Assembly (NCBI GenBank): GCA_029817715.1
Contig: JARUPY010000539.1
Span: 6,547,501-6,611,500 of the forward strand
Length of the DNA: 64,000 nucleotides
DNA from: Melastoma dodecandrum
Taxonomy: Eukaryota; Streptophyta; Magnoliopsida; Myrtales; Melastomataceae
Direction: 5' to 3'
The notes under the pieces are model-generated. The model was given only the letters and a program-made list of their open reading frames with translations, searched no databases and had not been told where the DNA came from. The position numbers and the translations under genes are program-made. Below are positions 1-11,045 of this stretch, piece after piece. The first letter of the stretch is position 1, and each line of letters opens with the position of its first letter.

Positions 1-30
1 CTCTATAAGAAAGATACTAATGGAGTACTC

Positions 31-237
31 TTGAGGTGTGTAGACTTAGAAGAAGCTATCCCAATAATGTTAGAAACCCATGAAGGACTCTGTGGATCGC
101 ATCAATCGGGAATTAAAATGTGTTGGATTATTCGGAGACACGGGTTTTATTGGACATCAATGATGAAAAATTGTATTGAAATGGCTAGGGGATGTCAAGA
201 TTGCCAGCGACACGGCCCGTCGACAGAATTGTATTGA
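31..237 (+). pseudogene. Ty3/gypsy integrase zinc-finger fragment
   Basis: The 68-residue frame carries the HHCC zinc-binding module found at the N-terminus of retrotransposon integrases: a His pair (HEGLCGSH) followed, about 30 residues later, by the pair CQDCQRHG. In the family this module precedes the DDE catalytic core that joins element DNA to the host genome. Only the zinc finger is present. The frame is probably open beyond the left window edge and stops at 235-237, and no catalytic core follows. An 18-bp direct repeat (169-186 and 227-244) lies exactly where integrase homology stops, which suggests a rearrangement breakpoint. It is a dead element fragment. Confidence 0.7.
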
Positions 238-700
238 AATGGCTTGATCTTGTACCAGGCCTAAAAATTGAACTGGTTGCCTTCACGAACAGAAGAGTCA
301 AAACCTTGGCACGGTTGCGCTAAAGGGTGAACTCGTTCTTCCGGCGATACAAGACATCAAGTCATCTTGTTCCTGCTACGCAGAAGCATGTGCAGTCCGT
401 TCAACGAGCAGAGAGTCCACCACAGCAATCCCCCTCTGTAAGCGCTAAAAACTGAGGAGTAGGGAGGGAGGTATCCTGTGAACAGAAAATAGATTAGATA
501 TCAAAGCATTAAAAGAAAAGCAAACGGTAAAGTGGGACTTACATCCATCTCATGCTCTGACGATGCTTCCGGCGATATGGAGATTAAGGGCGCTAAAGCC
601 AACGATTGCCTAAAGCAAGAAGCAAGTATTATGAGAGTTGGTAGAGAATTGTTCATTAACAACAAGGGAATGACACATGCGCTGGAGGTGGAGTGATAGA
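238..700. other. Stretch with no recognisable gene
   Basis: This lies between the integrase fragment and the 3' end of the antisense mobile-domain ORF. It is probably degraded retroelement sequence. I see no intact frame, RNA gene or clear repeat in it apart from the right copy of the 18-bp repeat ending at 244. Confidence 0.4.
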
Positions 701-2550
701 TTAGACAGCCGCCGAGCTTGGAGCCTGGGGCATAGATGATTCAGACTCCTGGGAAGTAAGTCTCGCATGTTTCTGCATTTGAGAAATAGGGATTTCATCG
801 GAGTCTGAGGCTGGAGGAGAAGGCATTTTTCGTTTCCCGCGCTTCTTTGATGAAGCAGAAGGCGATTCCTCGGCCTTGGACTTCCTAGCCTTCTTCGCAG
901 GAACTCGCCGGTACGTGCGAGTCGAGCGACTGGCTGGAGGAGTAAGGCTCGTCTCTGAAGGGGTACCTCCTCCAGATCCAGATTCTTCATCCACTGCTGT
1001 TGAAACACAGGAAACAAACATTTATTTTCAAAAGCGATTAGTAAAAAGGAGAGCTGTTAAATTTTACCTGCTGGTACTTTCTGCCCAGCCTTTAACTTCA
1101 ACTCAGTGGTGAGATGTAGGTCCGGCTCTGTGGAGACATCCACGAACCTCATCTTGCTGCGAAGAGCCTTAAAAGTCAACGACCACTGATAAGAAAAGGC
1201 TTCGGTGACGTAGACTATGGTGTTCTCAAGAGGGAATTCCATACGCCGAAGCTCCGTCTTCCTTGATAAGAGATCCATCGCAGCCTGGAATGAGTTCTTA
1301 GAAAGGACACAGCTGCTCCTAGACATGTTGGAATCGTCGAAGAATGGGGCTGCAGAGCTTTGGACAAAACCCAACTGTCTTGCACATAGCTAGGGATTAT
1401 AGACTTCGAAGCTGAAGCCTGACTCTGTTGCGCAGGCTAAGACTCTGCTAGTAAGAACAGAGTCCCAGTAAATACTCGACTCCAGCTTCTTCCGGCACTT
1501 GGTGATGGCATGATCAGCTGGGAATGGGTGCCAGTCATGGCGTTCACTCCGGTCAATGTCGACCAGGTGTTTTATGTGCCCTGTAACAGAGGCCCACAAC
1601 TATTGATCATTTGATTGGCAGCAAGACTTGAGCATATGGATCCCATAACAGCTATCCTTAGCAACCCTGGAGGGCATCTGATATCCAGAGAGTCCTGGAA
1701 GCCATATGCAGGCCCATAGATGCACCATCCAAAGAAGGCCACCAACTGGATATTTCGGGAAGGGCTTGGCAGTCGCGCTAGCCTTATAGAGACTCTAGTA
1801 GATAATACCCAGCAAGAATGGTGCCCAAGCCACCCTACTCTTCGCCGTGCTCAGGAAATTGGCAATCCTGTATACAAGCTTGGGCACCCTCTCGCCAGCA
1901 AAGCAGTAAACATATTTGCTCAACCAGATGCTAAAGAACTCAACCTCCTCAGCCTTACCCTAGACCGCAGTAGACCGGTCCTCAATCATCTTAAGATGTT
2001 TCTCTGATATATTCTGAATATGTAGCATCTCTTCAGGATGATAATCACCATCCAAGGAATATAAGCGAACGGGGGTTCCAGACACACTACTCTCGGTCAA
2101 GAAGTAAATATCCTCTAAAGTAATGGTCATAGGACCCTCCGGCAGATAAAAGCAATTCACCTCGCTATTCCAGAGAGGAAGTAGACTGGCACATACCCTT
2201 GGGTCACATTGCTTCCCAAGCATAGTAATCTTCATGAAAGACCAAAGACCACATGTTCTGAGTTTGCCCTCCAATTTCTCTAGCCAGCAAGTGAACCACT
2301 GTCGGAACAGGGTTTTCTCTACGGAAGGAAAGCAGAGGAAGCCACTCTTGTCCTCCCAGTTGAGGGGGTAGACTTCGTCGACCCGGCAGATAGGACTCTG
2401 GAATGCTGTCATCAGGTACTCATAAGGAACGGGGTTCGGGAAAAAATGGGTGCCGAGGACAGGACCAAGGGTTTTGCCGTCCACAGTATTAACGACACCG
2501 GCGGGACCGGGACGTAGTTGATACCACTGAAAAGAGCCAAGAGTCGACAT
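701..2550 (-). pseudogene. Plant mobile domain (PMD, aminotransferase-like) protein, broken by TAG stops
   Basis: Reading from the ATG at 2548-2550, the frame gives the typical PMD layout: an N-terminal part with the WLEKLEGK segment, the core MTITLEDIYFLT, then FAGERVPKL, WAPFLLG and LLWMVHLWACIW, and a Lys/Ser-rich tail. PMD proteins include MAIN/MAIL1, which act in gene silencing, and they are also carried by plant transposable elements. Four in-frame stops interrupt one otherwise continuous frame: 1960-1962, 1795-1797, 1600-1602 and 1390-1392. All four are TAG, and no frameshift is needed between 2550 and 1068. A small intron (about 998-1067, GT-AG) joins the last exon, which ends at about 701. 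The Lys/Ser-rich tail with the SPPASDSDE stretch resembles tails of element-borne PMD ORFs. It lies antisense to the neighbouring integrase fragment and LTR-like block. It is very likely a dead element-borne gene. Confidence 0.75.
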
Positions 2551-2732
2551 CAGAGTTTTCTTTAGAAAGAAGTTAGGGTTTCAAGGAGAATCGAGGTTTC
2601 TTAGAGAGAAGGAAGTTGAGGCGTAGGACGTAAGTGAAAGGAGGGAAAACGAAACGCTTCTTTTAGACCAAAAAATTTGACAACTGTGCTCAGGCGACGA
2701 AAAGTTGCCTTAGCAAAAAGAGTGAGGCTTAT

Positions 2733-3625
2733 GTTGACACGATAGGATATTCTGGGCCTGTGTTAAGTCTACAGCCCATATTGGAACAAGGGCATTAGCT
2801 AAGTCTATAGCCCGTCGATTGTGCCGAATCCCCAGTCCGCAACAGCTTAAGTCTACGACCCCTTTTAGAAATACGAGCGTGAGCTAAGTCTACAACTCAT
2901 CTGAACACATCCCACGCACGATCTCATTAAGTGGATGTTGGAAGAATCTCTGAGAAAAACAAACTCCGAGATCCCTGGAGAGAGGTTAAGATCAAGCCAC
3001 GATTTAAGGGATTTTTCGAGGACGTGTGGAGCGTGCAAAGATTTACGGAATTTAGTATAAAAGGGAGAGTAGATTCTTCTTAAAAAATTCTCACGATCAA
3101 TCAGCCAAACACAAGCTTTGCATTGCTCGTCACCCTTAGTTTAGTAGATACCTTAGCCTGGGTTTATTGGGTCATCCTTCCAACAGCGGAGTGAGCAACC
3201 GTAGCTCCGTTGATCAACCTTCCGCCAGCACTCCCATCGTCGAAGCGAGCAGCCGTAGTCTCGACACCCAACTTCCACCATCGCCTCCACCATCGGGACG
3301 AGCAACCGTAGTTCCGGCGATCATCCTCCGCCTGCATCTCCGCCACCAAGGTGTTCATCCGAGGCCTTAGCATCCACATCCGACATTCGCCAGACTCTGC
3401 TTCTCGGGGCGCAAGTCTAGAGCGCACTGTACCGAGTCTACAGCGTCAGCAGTGACGTCAGCACCAGGTCTACGTGTCAGCCCCAGTCGCACCTCCAGCA
3501 GCGAGTCTACATCGCCTCCGTCATCCATACCACCGTTTTTCTTTCATTTTTCTGGCTGTAAGCATTCGTTTCTTCTTTTAAAACTTTGAACTTGTAACAA
3601 CTGTATTATTTATCATTGAAATTCA
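2733..3625 (+). repeat. Putative LTR of a Ty3/gypsy-type element
   Basis: The block starts with TGTTGACACG, as many plant LTRs do, and can end in CA at 3625. It contains a TATA box (TATAAAAGGG, about 3056-3065) in the expected promoter position. A short motif, (C)TAAGTCTA(C/T)A, recurs several times between 2764 and 2895. It is followed by TGGCGACCACG at 3632, which has the TGG start of a retroelement primer-binding site. No second LTR copy is visible in the window, so the boundaries are inferred. Confidence 0.45.
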
Positions 3626-3631
3626 TCTTTC

Positions 3632-3645
3632 TGGCGACCACGTAC
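3632..3645 (+). other. Possible retroelement primer-binding site
   Basis: The sequence TGGCGACCACGTAC begins six bases after the proposed LTR end. Its TGG start matches the CCA 3' end of a tRNA primer. A PBS right after an LTR implies that this was a 5' LTR, or the shared LTR of a tandem arrangement. No gag sequence follows. Confidence 0.35.
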
Positions 3646-5828
3646 AATTCCCTGTGAGTTTAATTGTCAAATATTTCCAACATGGTCCGTTTCCTATGCG
3701 AACGGGGGTATGTATACTCTATTCTATGATGGTCCGAATCAAGCTAAACCAGAAAATGCCCCTGTCGTGTGATAATCCAATTCGGACAGACTGCAAAATG
3801 TCTCCCCCACCTCTCTTCTGTATCTATAGGGTTTTGAGACAGAGGGAGTGAGGGATACACCGGCGTGCATTCCCAGGAGCAACACCTTTTCTTACTATGT
3901 TGCGTTTTTTGTCCGTTTAAAAAAAACATATATGTATTATTATTATTATCACTTGGGACGAGATATGCAATGGATATTTGTTTGTTTGTTTTCTTTTTTT
4001 TTTTTAATCAGAGAACATGGACACGTTGTTCCCAATGTAGAATTTTGGTTCCCATTCATTCCATTCGGACACTTGTATGTTAAATATTCTTTGTTTCTCT
4101 AGGATTCTGGACATAAGTCTAATAAGGAACAGTCAATTCGGGGATTATTTCTTCTTCTTTTTTTCTTTATTATTATTGAGTAGTTGAAGTGTAATGATGG
4201 GGGAGACATCCCATCGCATTGTGTATAATTAAAAAATTGCCCCCTTTGTGGGGAAAAGTTGGAAATGAGGATTGGATTGGATTGGATTGAATTGAATCGA
4301 CGAATATTTGTTATGCCTGCCTTTTAAGATAAAAGGAAAAGTCAACTTAGTCAAATCGAGGGTGGGGGAGGATCAAGACATAATCATGAAGGGAGGGGGG
4401 CGGGGGGTGGGAATTGTAGGTGGGGTCGGGGGAATCATTAGTTTGGACTTTCTTGTGTTGTCCTTTTTGACTGACGGTTGTAAAAGAAAAGGAGAGTCGA
4501 GCGAGAGTTTTTCTTTTTAATCAATAGTAGTAATAATACCTCCTTTTTCTGACTTTGACCAAAAAAAAAACAAAACAAAAGGTAATAATAATAATAAAAA
4601 TAAAAATCCCGGATGATTAACAATAATAATGTAATGGGGAAGAGGAGATGGCAAAAGGCGACACCAATCTGATCTGACATATCATAATTTTTGGTTTTAT
4701 TGTTGTTATATATGGTGTGTGTGTGTGTGCGCGCGCGTTTGTGGTGGACTTTCTCCATTCCGCTGGCCTCTTTCTAATATATTTATTAGGAAAAGAAACG
4801 AAGAAGAAGGGCAAAAGATTCCCATGAAGACGATGACCATTCGGCAAAGGAATCCCCCCCCCCCCCAAATTAGTTTTCTTTTTTTGTTCTGTAAGAACAG
4901 AAAATTGCGATGAAAACAATTTAGGGTTTTTGGAAATTGTGTTGGGATATCGTATTTTCTTTTTAATTTTGATTCCTTAGTTTATTTTATTTGTTGAATG
5001 ACATAATTTACAAGCAACAGACATAATTTTGATTTCGGAGACGTCGAGGACAGTGTCCCAGACACTTGGGTTCTTGTCTCTCAAAACTGGACACCATCCC
5101 ACCAAATTCAAAACCTCCCCTCCTAGTTCATTAAAAATGCACGAAAACTAGCGGAACGCGGAAGCAGAAGTCCGTCCTGCGTGTGCTCTCGGACTACGCA
5201 ACGCAGTACAGCCTGAGACGACGTCTCAAATAACCCTAAAAGATAGGAGGAAAATGGATGGCTTGGGTCTTTCAAGCGTGTATATTGAGAGAGTTAGCAC
5301 GTAAAAAGAACATCATCCAATGTAAGTGGACATATTGTATATGTAAAGATGTAAAACCCCAACTCGTACACAAACTTTTGGTGTGAAAAATAATATAATG
5401 GAATAGGAGTGTTGGGGGGGGGGGCGAATCCAGGGGAAAACCAAGTATTTCCAAACACTCCCAGACAAAAAATGAATTAGCAGGGTTGGGTTGGGGGGCT
5501 AATTCATTTTTTTTTTGTGCGAGCAGAACAACTTTTTCCATTTTATATTTCTTTTATTTTCTTACAACTAGGGAATTTCTACAATTTCCCATTTTCTACC
5601 CTCGTCTATATTCAGGCTCCCTCCCTCCCCAATCCTTTCGCCCTCCCTTTCTTTTCTTCCCACTTCTTCACAACAGCGCGCAACCTAAACTTTAGGACGA
5701 TCTCGTGGTTTTCCCTCTTTTGCTGCCCAATTCAAAAGGGGTTTTGGAGTCCCCCTCCACCTTGTGTTTGTTTGTGTCCTCAAAGGCTTTTTCGATTCTC
5801 CCCCCCCCCCCCCCCCTCTCTTTGTTGC
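3646..5828. other. AT-rich intergenic DNA with simple repeats
   Basis: No gene is supported here. The stretch holds poly-T and poly-A runs, a GGATT-type tandem run near 4270-4295, a (GT)n(GC)n tract at 4715-4737, a 13-base C run at 4854-4866 and CT-rich DNA from about 5600 to 5830 leading into the MIR160 promoter. The short frames here are low-complexity and unlike proteins. Confidence 0.5.
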
Positions 5829-5836
5829 TATATATT
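5829..5836 (+). promoter_or_regulatory. Likely TATA box of MIR160
   Basis: TATATATT lies about 160 bases upstream of the miR160 sequence, downstream of a pyrimidine-rich stretch that includes a 17-base C run at 5800-5816. The position suits a pri-miRNA start around 5860. The start itself is inferred. Confidence 0.45.
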
Positions 5837-5980
5837 TAGACACCCCCTTACCACATCCACCCTCACTCGCCCCAGCTTCACCTTCTCTTAGGTTTAGAAT
5901 TTCCTATTCGATTTTGAATGGCGATGATTGTACCTCCCCAGAGTCACTGCTTCACCGCCGTCTTCGTGGATAGTTGGATA

Positions 5981-6085
5981 CGGTATATGTGCCTGGCTCC
6001 CTGTATGCCATTCGCAGCGGCCCGTCGCTGGGGGAGATCGGCGGCCGCCCGCGGATGGCGTATGAGGAGCCATGCATATGCTTCC
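5981..6085 (+). ncRNA. MIR160: MIR160 microRNA precursor
   Basis: The 21 bases at 5990-6010 (TGCCTGGC...TATGCCA) match the canonical plant miR160 exactly. The 21 bases at 6058-6078 (GCGTATGAGG...GCATA) match the typical miR160 star strand. They pair in a short hairpin with two mismatches and three G-U pairs over 19 positions and the usual 2-nt 3' overhang. The GC-rich loop spans 6011-6057. miR160 is loaded into AGO1 and cuts transcripts of the auxin response factors ARF10, ARF16 and ARF17. It acts in root cap, leaf and embryo development. Pairing and star conservation argue for a working locus. The ORF that overlaps it (5918-6121) is incidental unless it acts as a pri-miRNA-encoded peptide, which I cannot support. 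Confidence 0.95.
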
Positions 6086-8030
6086 CCCCTTCCTCTCTCG
6101 TGTCCCTTCCCTTACCCATGAATGGCGATGGCATCATTTAAACATCTCGCCTGCTTTTAAAGAATATCGCTCGTGCCGAAACATTTATGGTTTTGTGACC
6201 ACACGTTGAATTAAATTACAGGTCTCAGGCATAGATCTGGGAGGGGGATCTTTGTGTTCGTCTTTAACAGCATGATGATGTCAGTGGAATGTCATCACGA
6301 GGTATGATATGTTTCATTTCTTTTGTGCATCTCGAAACCCTCGCCATTTATCTTCTTAAGCTTGGGTTTTCTTAATCTCGTCTCTCCTTATTACAAATGC
6401 CCCCCCCCCCCCCCCCAAAAAAAAACCCAATATATGATTGTTTCCTTAATTCAAGTACGAATCATCCCCCGTGTTTGATTGTCCGAAATCCAATGCACAA
6501 TGCAACCCTTTTCTTTTTTTCCTCGAGAAATCTTTTCAGGGGTCCTCGTTTCTCACGTGGACGGCTTCGTGTGTTTCCGTGACGCTTGTTGACTCGAACA
6601 CAAAACTCTCTCTTAAACCCCAAACGAACGACCGCAGCTTGGGATGTCCAAAACCAAAAATAAAATACAAACCCTAGGTTTCAACTTCATCTTTTGTTTG
6701 TGTTGGTGGTGGAAATCTACTACTGTTTGGATGTAATTAATGTTGACACACCTGGGGTTTTCTTTTTAGGACAATTCAATTACTGAGTACTTGAATAAAA
6801 GAAATTTTTACTTTGTACTTTGAAAGTGACTCAACTGAACTGAAGATGTACGAGCCCCCCCAAAACCCAATGAACCCACTTTTGTTGTCTCGTTCATTGG
6901 TGTAGGTTTGAATTATATGTAGGCGACTAACCCTCTCCTTATGACGTTAGGGAAAGAGAGATCAACAATGTGGCAAGAAATGAAGTAAAGACCCAGTTTG
7001 AACGCACATCTGGGGATGCATTGGATTCTCTTCTCCTCCCTTTTTCCCCTTCCCTGTCACCCATCCATCGCTGGCTGAGATTATTATAAATAGTAAAAAA
7101 GATTTAATAACATGTGGGGTCAAAAAATGACACAGCAAAGTAGTATCATTACATCTACAAAAAGAAGACATCTTCTCTACAACTTCTCATCTCTCTCGAT
7201 GGGGATTCTTTTTTTTTTTTTTAGTAGGGAAAGGACCACCACCACCATCCCATCCCCCACCCCCACAAAACCCTTGACCTAGCTAAACCTCACCCACATC
7301 TCTGTCCATGTCTATACCTATTTCTCCATCTCTAGCTATTTGGTAGTCAAAGGTGGTCAAAAAAGCAGAGGTGGGCATGATCGATCGATCGATCGTGTTG
7401 GGAAAACCCAAGAAGAGAGAAAAGGAGGAAAAGACCTGAATAGGGATCAAATTTGATATCATATCAATGGCTTTTCTACAATGTGGGTGGTTTATTGTTT
7501 TGTTATCATTGCAGTTGCATTGGTATTCCCATTGACCTACCAACCCATGCATGATCCTGGGATTAATCAAAAGTTTATCCTCCCCCACCTCATTTGTTTG
7601 TTTTTTTGTTTTTTGGTAGATGGTGCTGTACTTTTGCTTTGGTTGTTATTGGGGATTAGTTTAATAGGGGTGTACTCTCTAAATTATTAAAGTTGTAGCT
7701 GAAAATCAAACACTAACCAGTCGCTTTTCTTCTTTCGTGTCCACATTCATTGATCCGATGTCACAGGGAATTAGAACGTTGGGATTTCGTCACTTATTTT
7801 TTGCCTGCTGCTGCCGGTGGGAAAGAATAATCTCGGGAGTAAGTGCGATTGTGTGCTTCTCCTTCGTTTTTGTTTCTTGGTGTCCGAACTCTGGATCAAA
7901 CCTCCCGCATCCGAAACCCACCTTATAGAAGAATATCACGATGAACCGCGGAGATCGATGCGATGCAATTCCACGCGAATCCCCCCCTCAGACAATTGTA
8001 ACCTCCAGGCGCTCTCTTTTTGCATATGGG
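6086..8030. other. Intergenic DNA downstream of MIR160
   Basis: Holds the likely 3' part of the pri-miR160 transcript, a 17-base C run at 6400-6416, a poly-T run near 7210-7222, and a GATC tandem (GATCGATCGATCGATC) at about 7379-7395. The short frames have no recognisable domain. I see no gene. Confidence 0.45.
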
Positions 8031-8038
8031 TCGATCCA

Positions 8039-8103
8039 TGGGCTAAGCCCATCAATGGTGTTGAATTGGGCATTCATTCTAACTGGGCTTTTCTTATTGG
8101 GCC
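8039..8103. promoter_or_regulatory. Orphan cluster of site II (TGGGCY) elements
   Basis: Within 65 bases there are TGGGCT (8039-8044), its complement AGCCCA (8046-8051), TGGGCT (8084-8089) and TGGGCC (8098-8103). A TATA-like tract follows at 8156-8166. Site II elements bind TCP factors in promoters of plant growth and organelle genes. No gene is recognisable on either side, so the promoter role is inferred from the motif density alone. Confidence 0.35.
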
Positions 8104-8431
8104 CAAAGGTTCGTCATTGCCCTGGCAAGGATCAAACCGGATGATGCCACAGTCCATATATATATAGTGAAAACCTCAGATTTGGTCCAATTCCTTAATA
8201 ATAGTGAAAACCTCCATTAAAATCCTATGATTTGGCAGCCCCAGTTGACCCAATCCATCCAACATGCGGCTCCAACCGAGTGGAAGGTACTCAGAACACG
8301 TTCTGTTTGTGGGTGAATATTTGTGAAATAGGAAAAAATTGAGACCTAATGGAAGATACTAACTATATCCTATGCTTTCGAGTGTATCACGTTATATGAG
8401 GTTGAAACTGAGCTGATTGCTCGTGGATGCT

Positions 8432-11045
8432 GTTGGATCGTTCAGGTGCATTAAGAGATGGTGAATTAGTGTTTATTATCTTTTTGCAATTTCTTAGTGT
8501 AAGCGGAAGCGTACAGTTTCACAACAGAGCGTTTCTCAGAATGATATCAGCTTCGCTGTAACCGTTACGATTTGTTCAAGTAGGTTTTCATACGAGTGTT
8601 TGCGCGATCGTAATGGACATAGTAGTTTATAGTGGTTCGGCCTTAATCGACCTACGTCAACTTTCCACCAACGAGGTGATTCCATTATATAACATAATGG
8701 GTGCAAAGAGCCCTTGCACTAGGCTTTCGGTTTCTAAACAAAGTGAGATTTAGAATCCTTTACAAAAGTAGATCACTCTTGGGCAACGATGAGCTCCTCA
8801 CACAGTGGATGTCTTCTCGTTTCCAGTAGAATGATGCTCACACTCAGAAGTGGATTGCTCAAAGGATTTCCACACAGCACGTTGTCGCTTAGGCGTAAAC
8901 CTGTCTATCAAAGCACAAAGACAACGTTATGTTAAAGTATAAATCTTCACAAATGATTCCTTACAGTGAAGAGCGACTTTTCTGATAGCAGTCCGTTTCT
9001 AATTCACAGCAGAGGAATGCTTCAGCACTTAATAGCTCAGCAAGGGATTTCCATACAGTTTCTATCTCTTCTCAAGATGAGCCTGTAACTACTCAAGAGA
9101 CAACCACAAAGATAATCACTTAGATCACAAAGAAAAACAAAAGAAAGATTTGGTTCCTCACTCAGCAGATTCTGACTTCTCACTCAGCGAAGTCGCGGTA
9201 TCCGTCCTACACTCAGTTCGGACGTGCACGGTTACCACAGCCGACTCACTATACTGCACACCCAATGCCTAGGGTGAAATTTTCAGCTCCGGCAGCTTCC
9301 ACGCAACCTGCTCTACTGTCCCTCAGGAGGTCGAGGCTTCTGCACAGCACCCATGTGCTCGAGAGGACCTCTTTCCACTCTGGCGGCATTCTCAACTCCT
9401 GCTCTACCCTGCAGACACCCGTAAGTACGTGTCTAACTGCTCAAACTCCGTAGGCTCGAGACTTCCCTGCGAAAAGACACGACAAGAACGGCTTCTTGTC
9501 AATAGCCTAGCAACTGGTCACTGAATTTATAACAGGTATTCACTTAGCTTCCCTCAGATAATTTGCCAGCCGCTCGTTGAACGCACCAAAGACGCTCAGT
9601 GCCTCTCACGACGATCAAGGTCGCATTCAGCCCTTGACACTCCCACATGCAAATTGTAAGAGTAAGAACCATGCGATCACTTAGCACCTTCTGTTCTCCA
9701 CCGATCGTTAAAGCTTCACTCAGATCACACAGGCTTTGGACACAGATGCACAAAGGCACGCTTGTCAGAGAACAAGATCTGATTTTAATGAATGAATTTC
9801 GTGGGAGATGTCCAGATTCATTAGAACAATCCACATGATTTGTTTCCAAAATTGCGAACAGATTTTGAGCAACGATTTACTCGACAGTCGCTGCACCAGA
9901 GAATGTAAGTTCTCAACGGTAACTTCCCTATCTCATTCGAATAAGATAACCTTATATGATCGGTTATTGAAATCAAATAATAAATAAAATTATTTGATTT
10001 AGCATTTTATCTTATTACGGCGTAACACTGCAGAATATCAGAATGAAATATTTTGTTTCCAAATATAAACTTGGAAAGCAAATATCACAATATTGAGTTG
10101 CCTAAATGTGTAAAATGAGATAGTTAAATCACATTCAGTAAATTTCGACACTCGAACAAATATTCTAAGATAAATCAAAGTATAATGTAAGTAGGAAATA
10201 TTTATTTCCATATATTCAGTGAGTAAACGTATCATTACAGTAGCAGCGTACTATACAACAACAACATACTGCTCACTCTAGTTGTGGCTAAGCAACATTT
10301 TCCTAAGACTAATCACGAAAGATAAGCTTTCCTAATAACTTCCATAATTAAATATATTCTATATTAAATTAGAATATTTAAAATATCCAGATAATAATTG
10401 AACATCGAATTAATCTGGACAATTCGAAATACCAATTAATTTCAATAGTTTGCTTTTACAAAAGGACAGACGGCAGTATTACGGCGACATGTTACTGTAA
10501 CGTAACATCAAATTCCTCAAGCTTATTATCAAAGACAAGCAAAATATTACAGCAACACAATGCTATGATTTTATAACATAGCTTCTCAAGCTCAAAATCA
10601 AAATCAAGATTAACAGATACAATGATCCATGCATGCGTTGTCCCTCAAGGCATGGATTCATCTATCATCTTGGTTCGTCAACGGCAAGTCCTGTTCTGTT
10701 ACATCTTTTGTTTGAACAGAGTGGATTCATCGTCATGCAGCAGTGCCGCGATGGCGGAAGCAATGGTGGCCCAGATGCTCATAGACCAACTGATGGTGTA
10801 CCGCCCTGGTGTAGTCTCTTCCCCATCAACACCAGCCTACAGAGCCTCTGTTCTGACAGAAACATCGGAGGAGGACAAACATTCTCCCATCAAAACGGCA
10901 ACAACGACAACAGGCATAGAACAACACGGCGACGCCTCACCAGCCATTCCGCTCCCATTAGCGATTTGTATTGTTTCCAGCAAATATAGCAGTGGATTTC
11001 ACATTATAGTTCCCCGACAGAGTCTTCGAACAGGGCATTAATAAT
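8432..11045. repeat. Probable non-coding repeat or degraded retroelement
   Basis: The stretch looks like intergenic repeat sequence, including a segment around 8625-8695 (GTGGTTCGGCCTTAATCG then CCTACGTCAAC) that recalls plant repeat consensus sequences. It is AT-rich between 9950 and 10620. Two overlapping frames at 10622-11041 are open but show no domain. I could not define LTRs, terminal repeats or target-site duplications, so the call rests on texture. Confidence 0.3.

Noticed and set aside
4438..4919. Overlapping minus-strand frames of about 100 residues
   Set aside because: They are made of microsatellite and poly-T translation (THTHT, YYYYY) and are not protein-like.
5918..6121. 67-residue ORF across the MIR160 hairpin
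   Set aside because: Its composition follows the hairpin sequence and it shows no domain. The strand-specific RNA structure explains the conservation better than a protein does.
10622..11041. Possible retroelement protein fragment
   Set aside because: Two overlapping frames are open, but neither shows a protease, zinc-knuckle, reverse transcriptase or integrase motif, so I did not call a gene.
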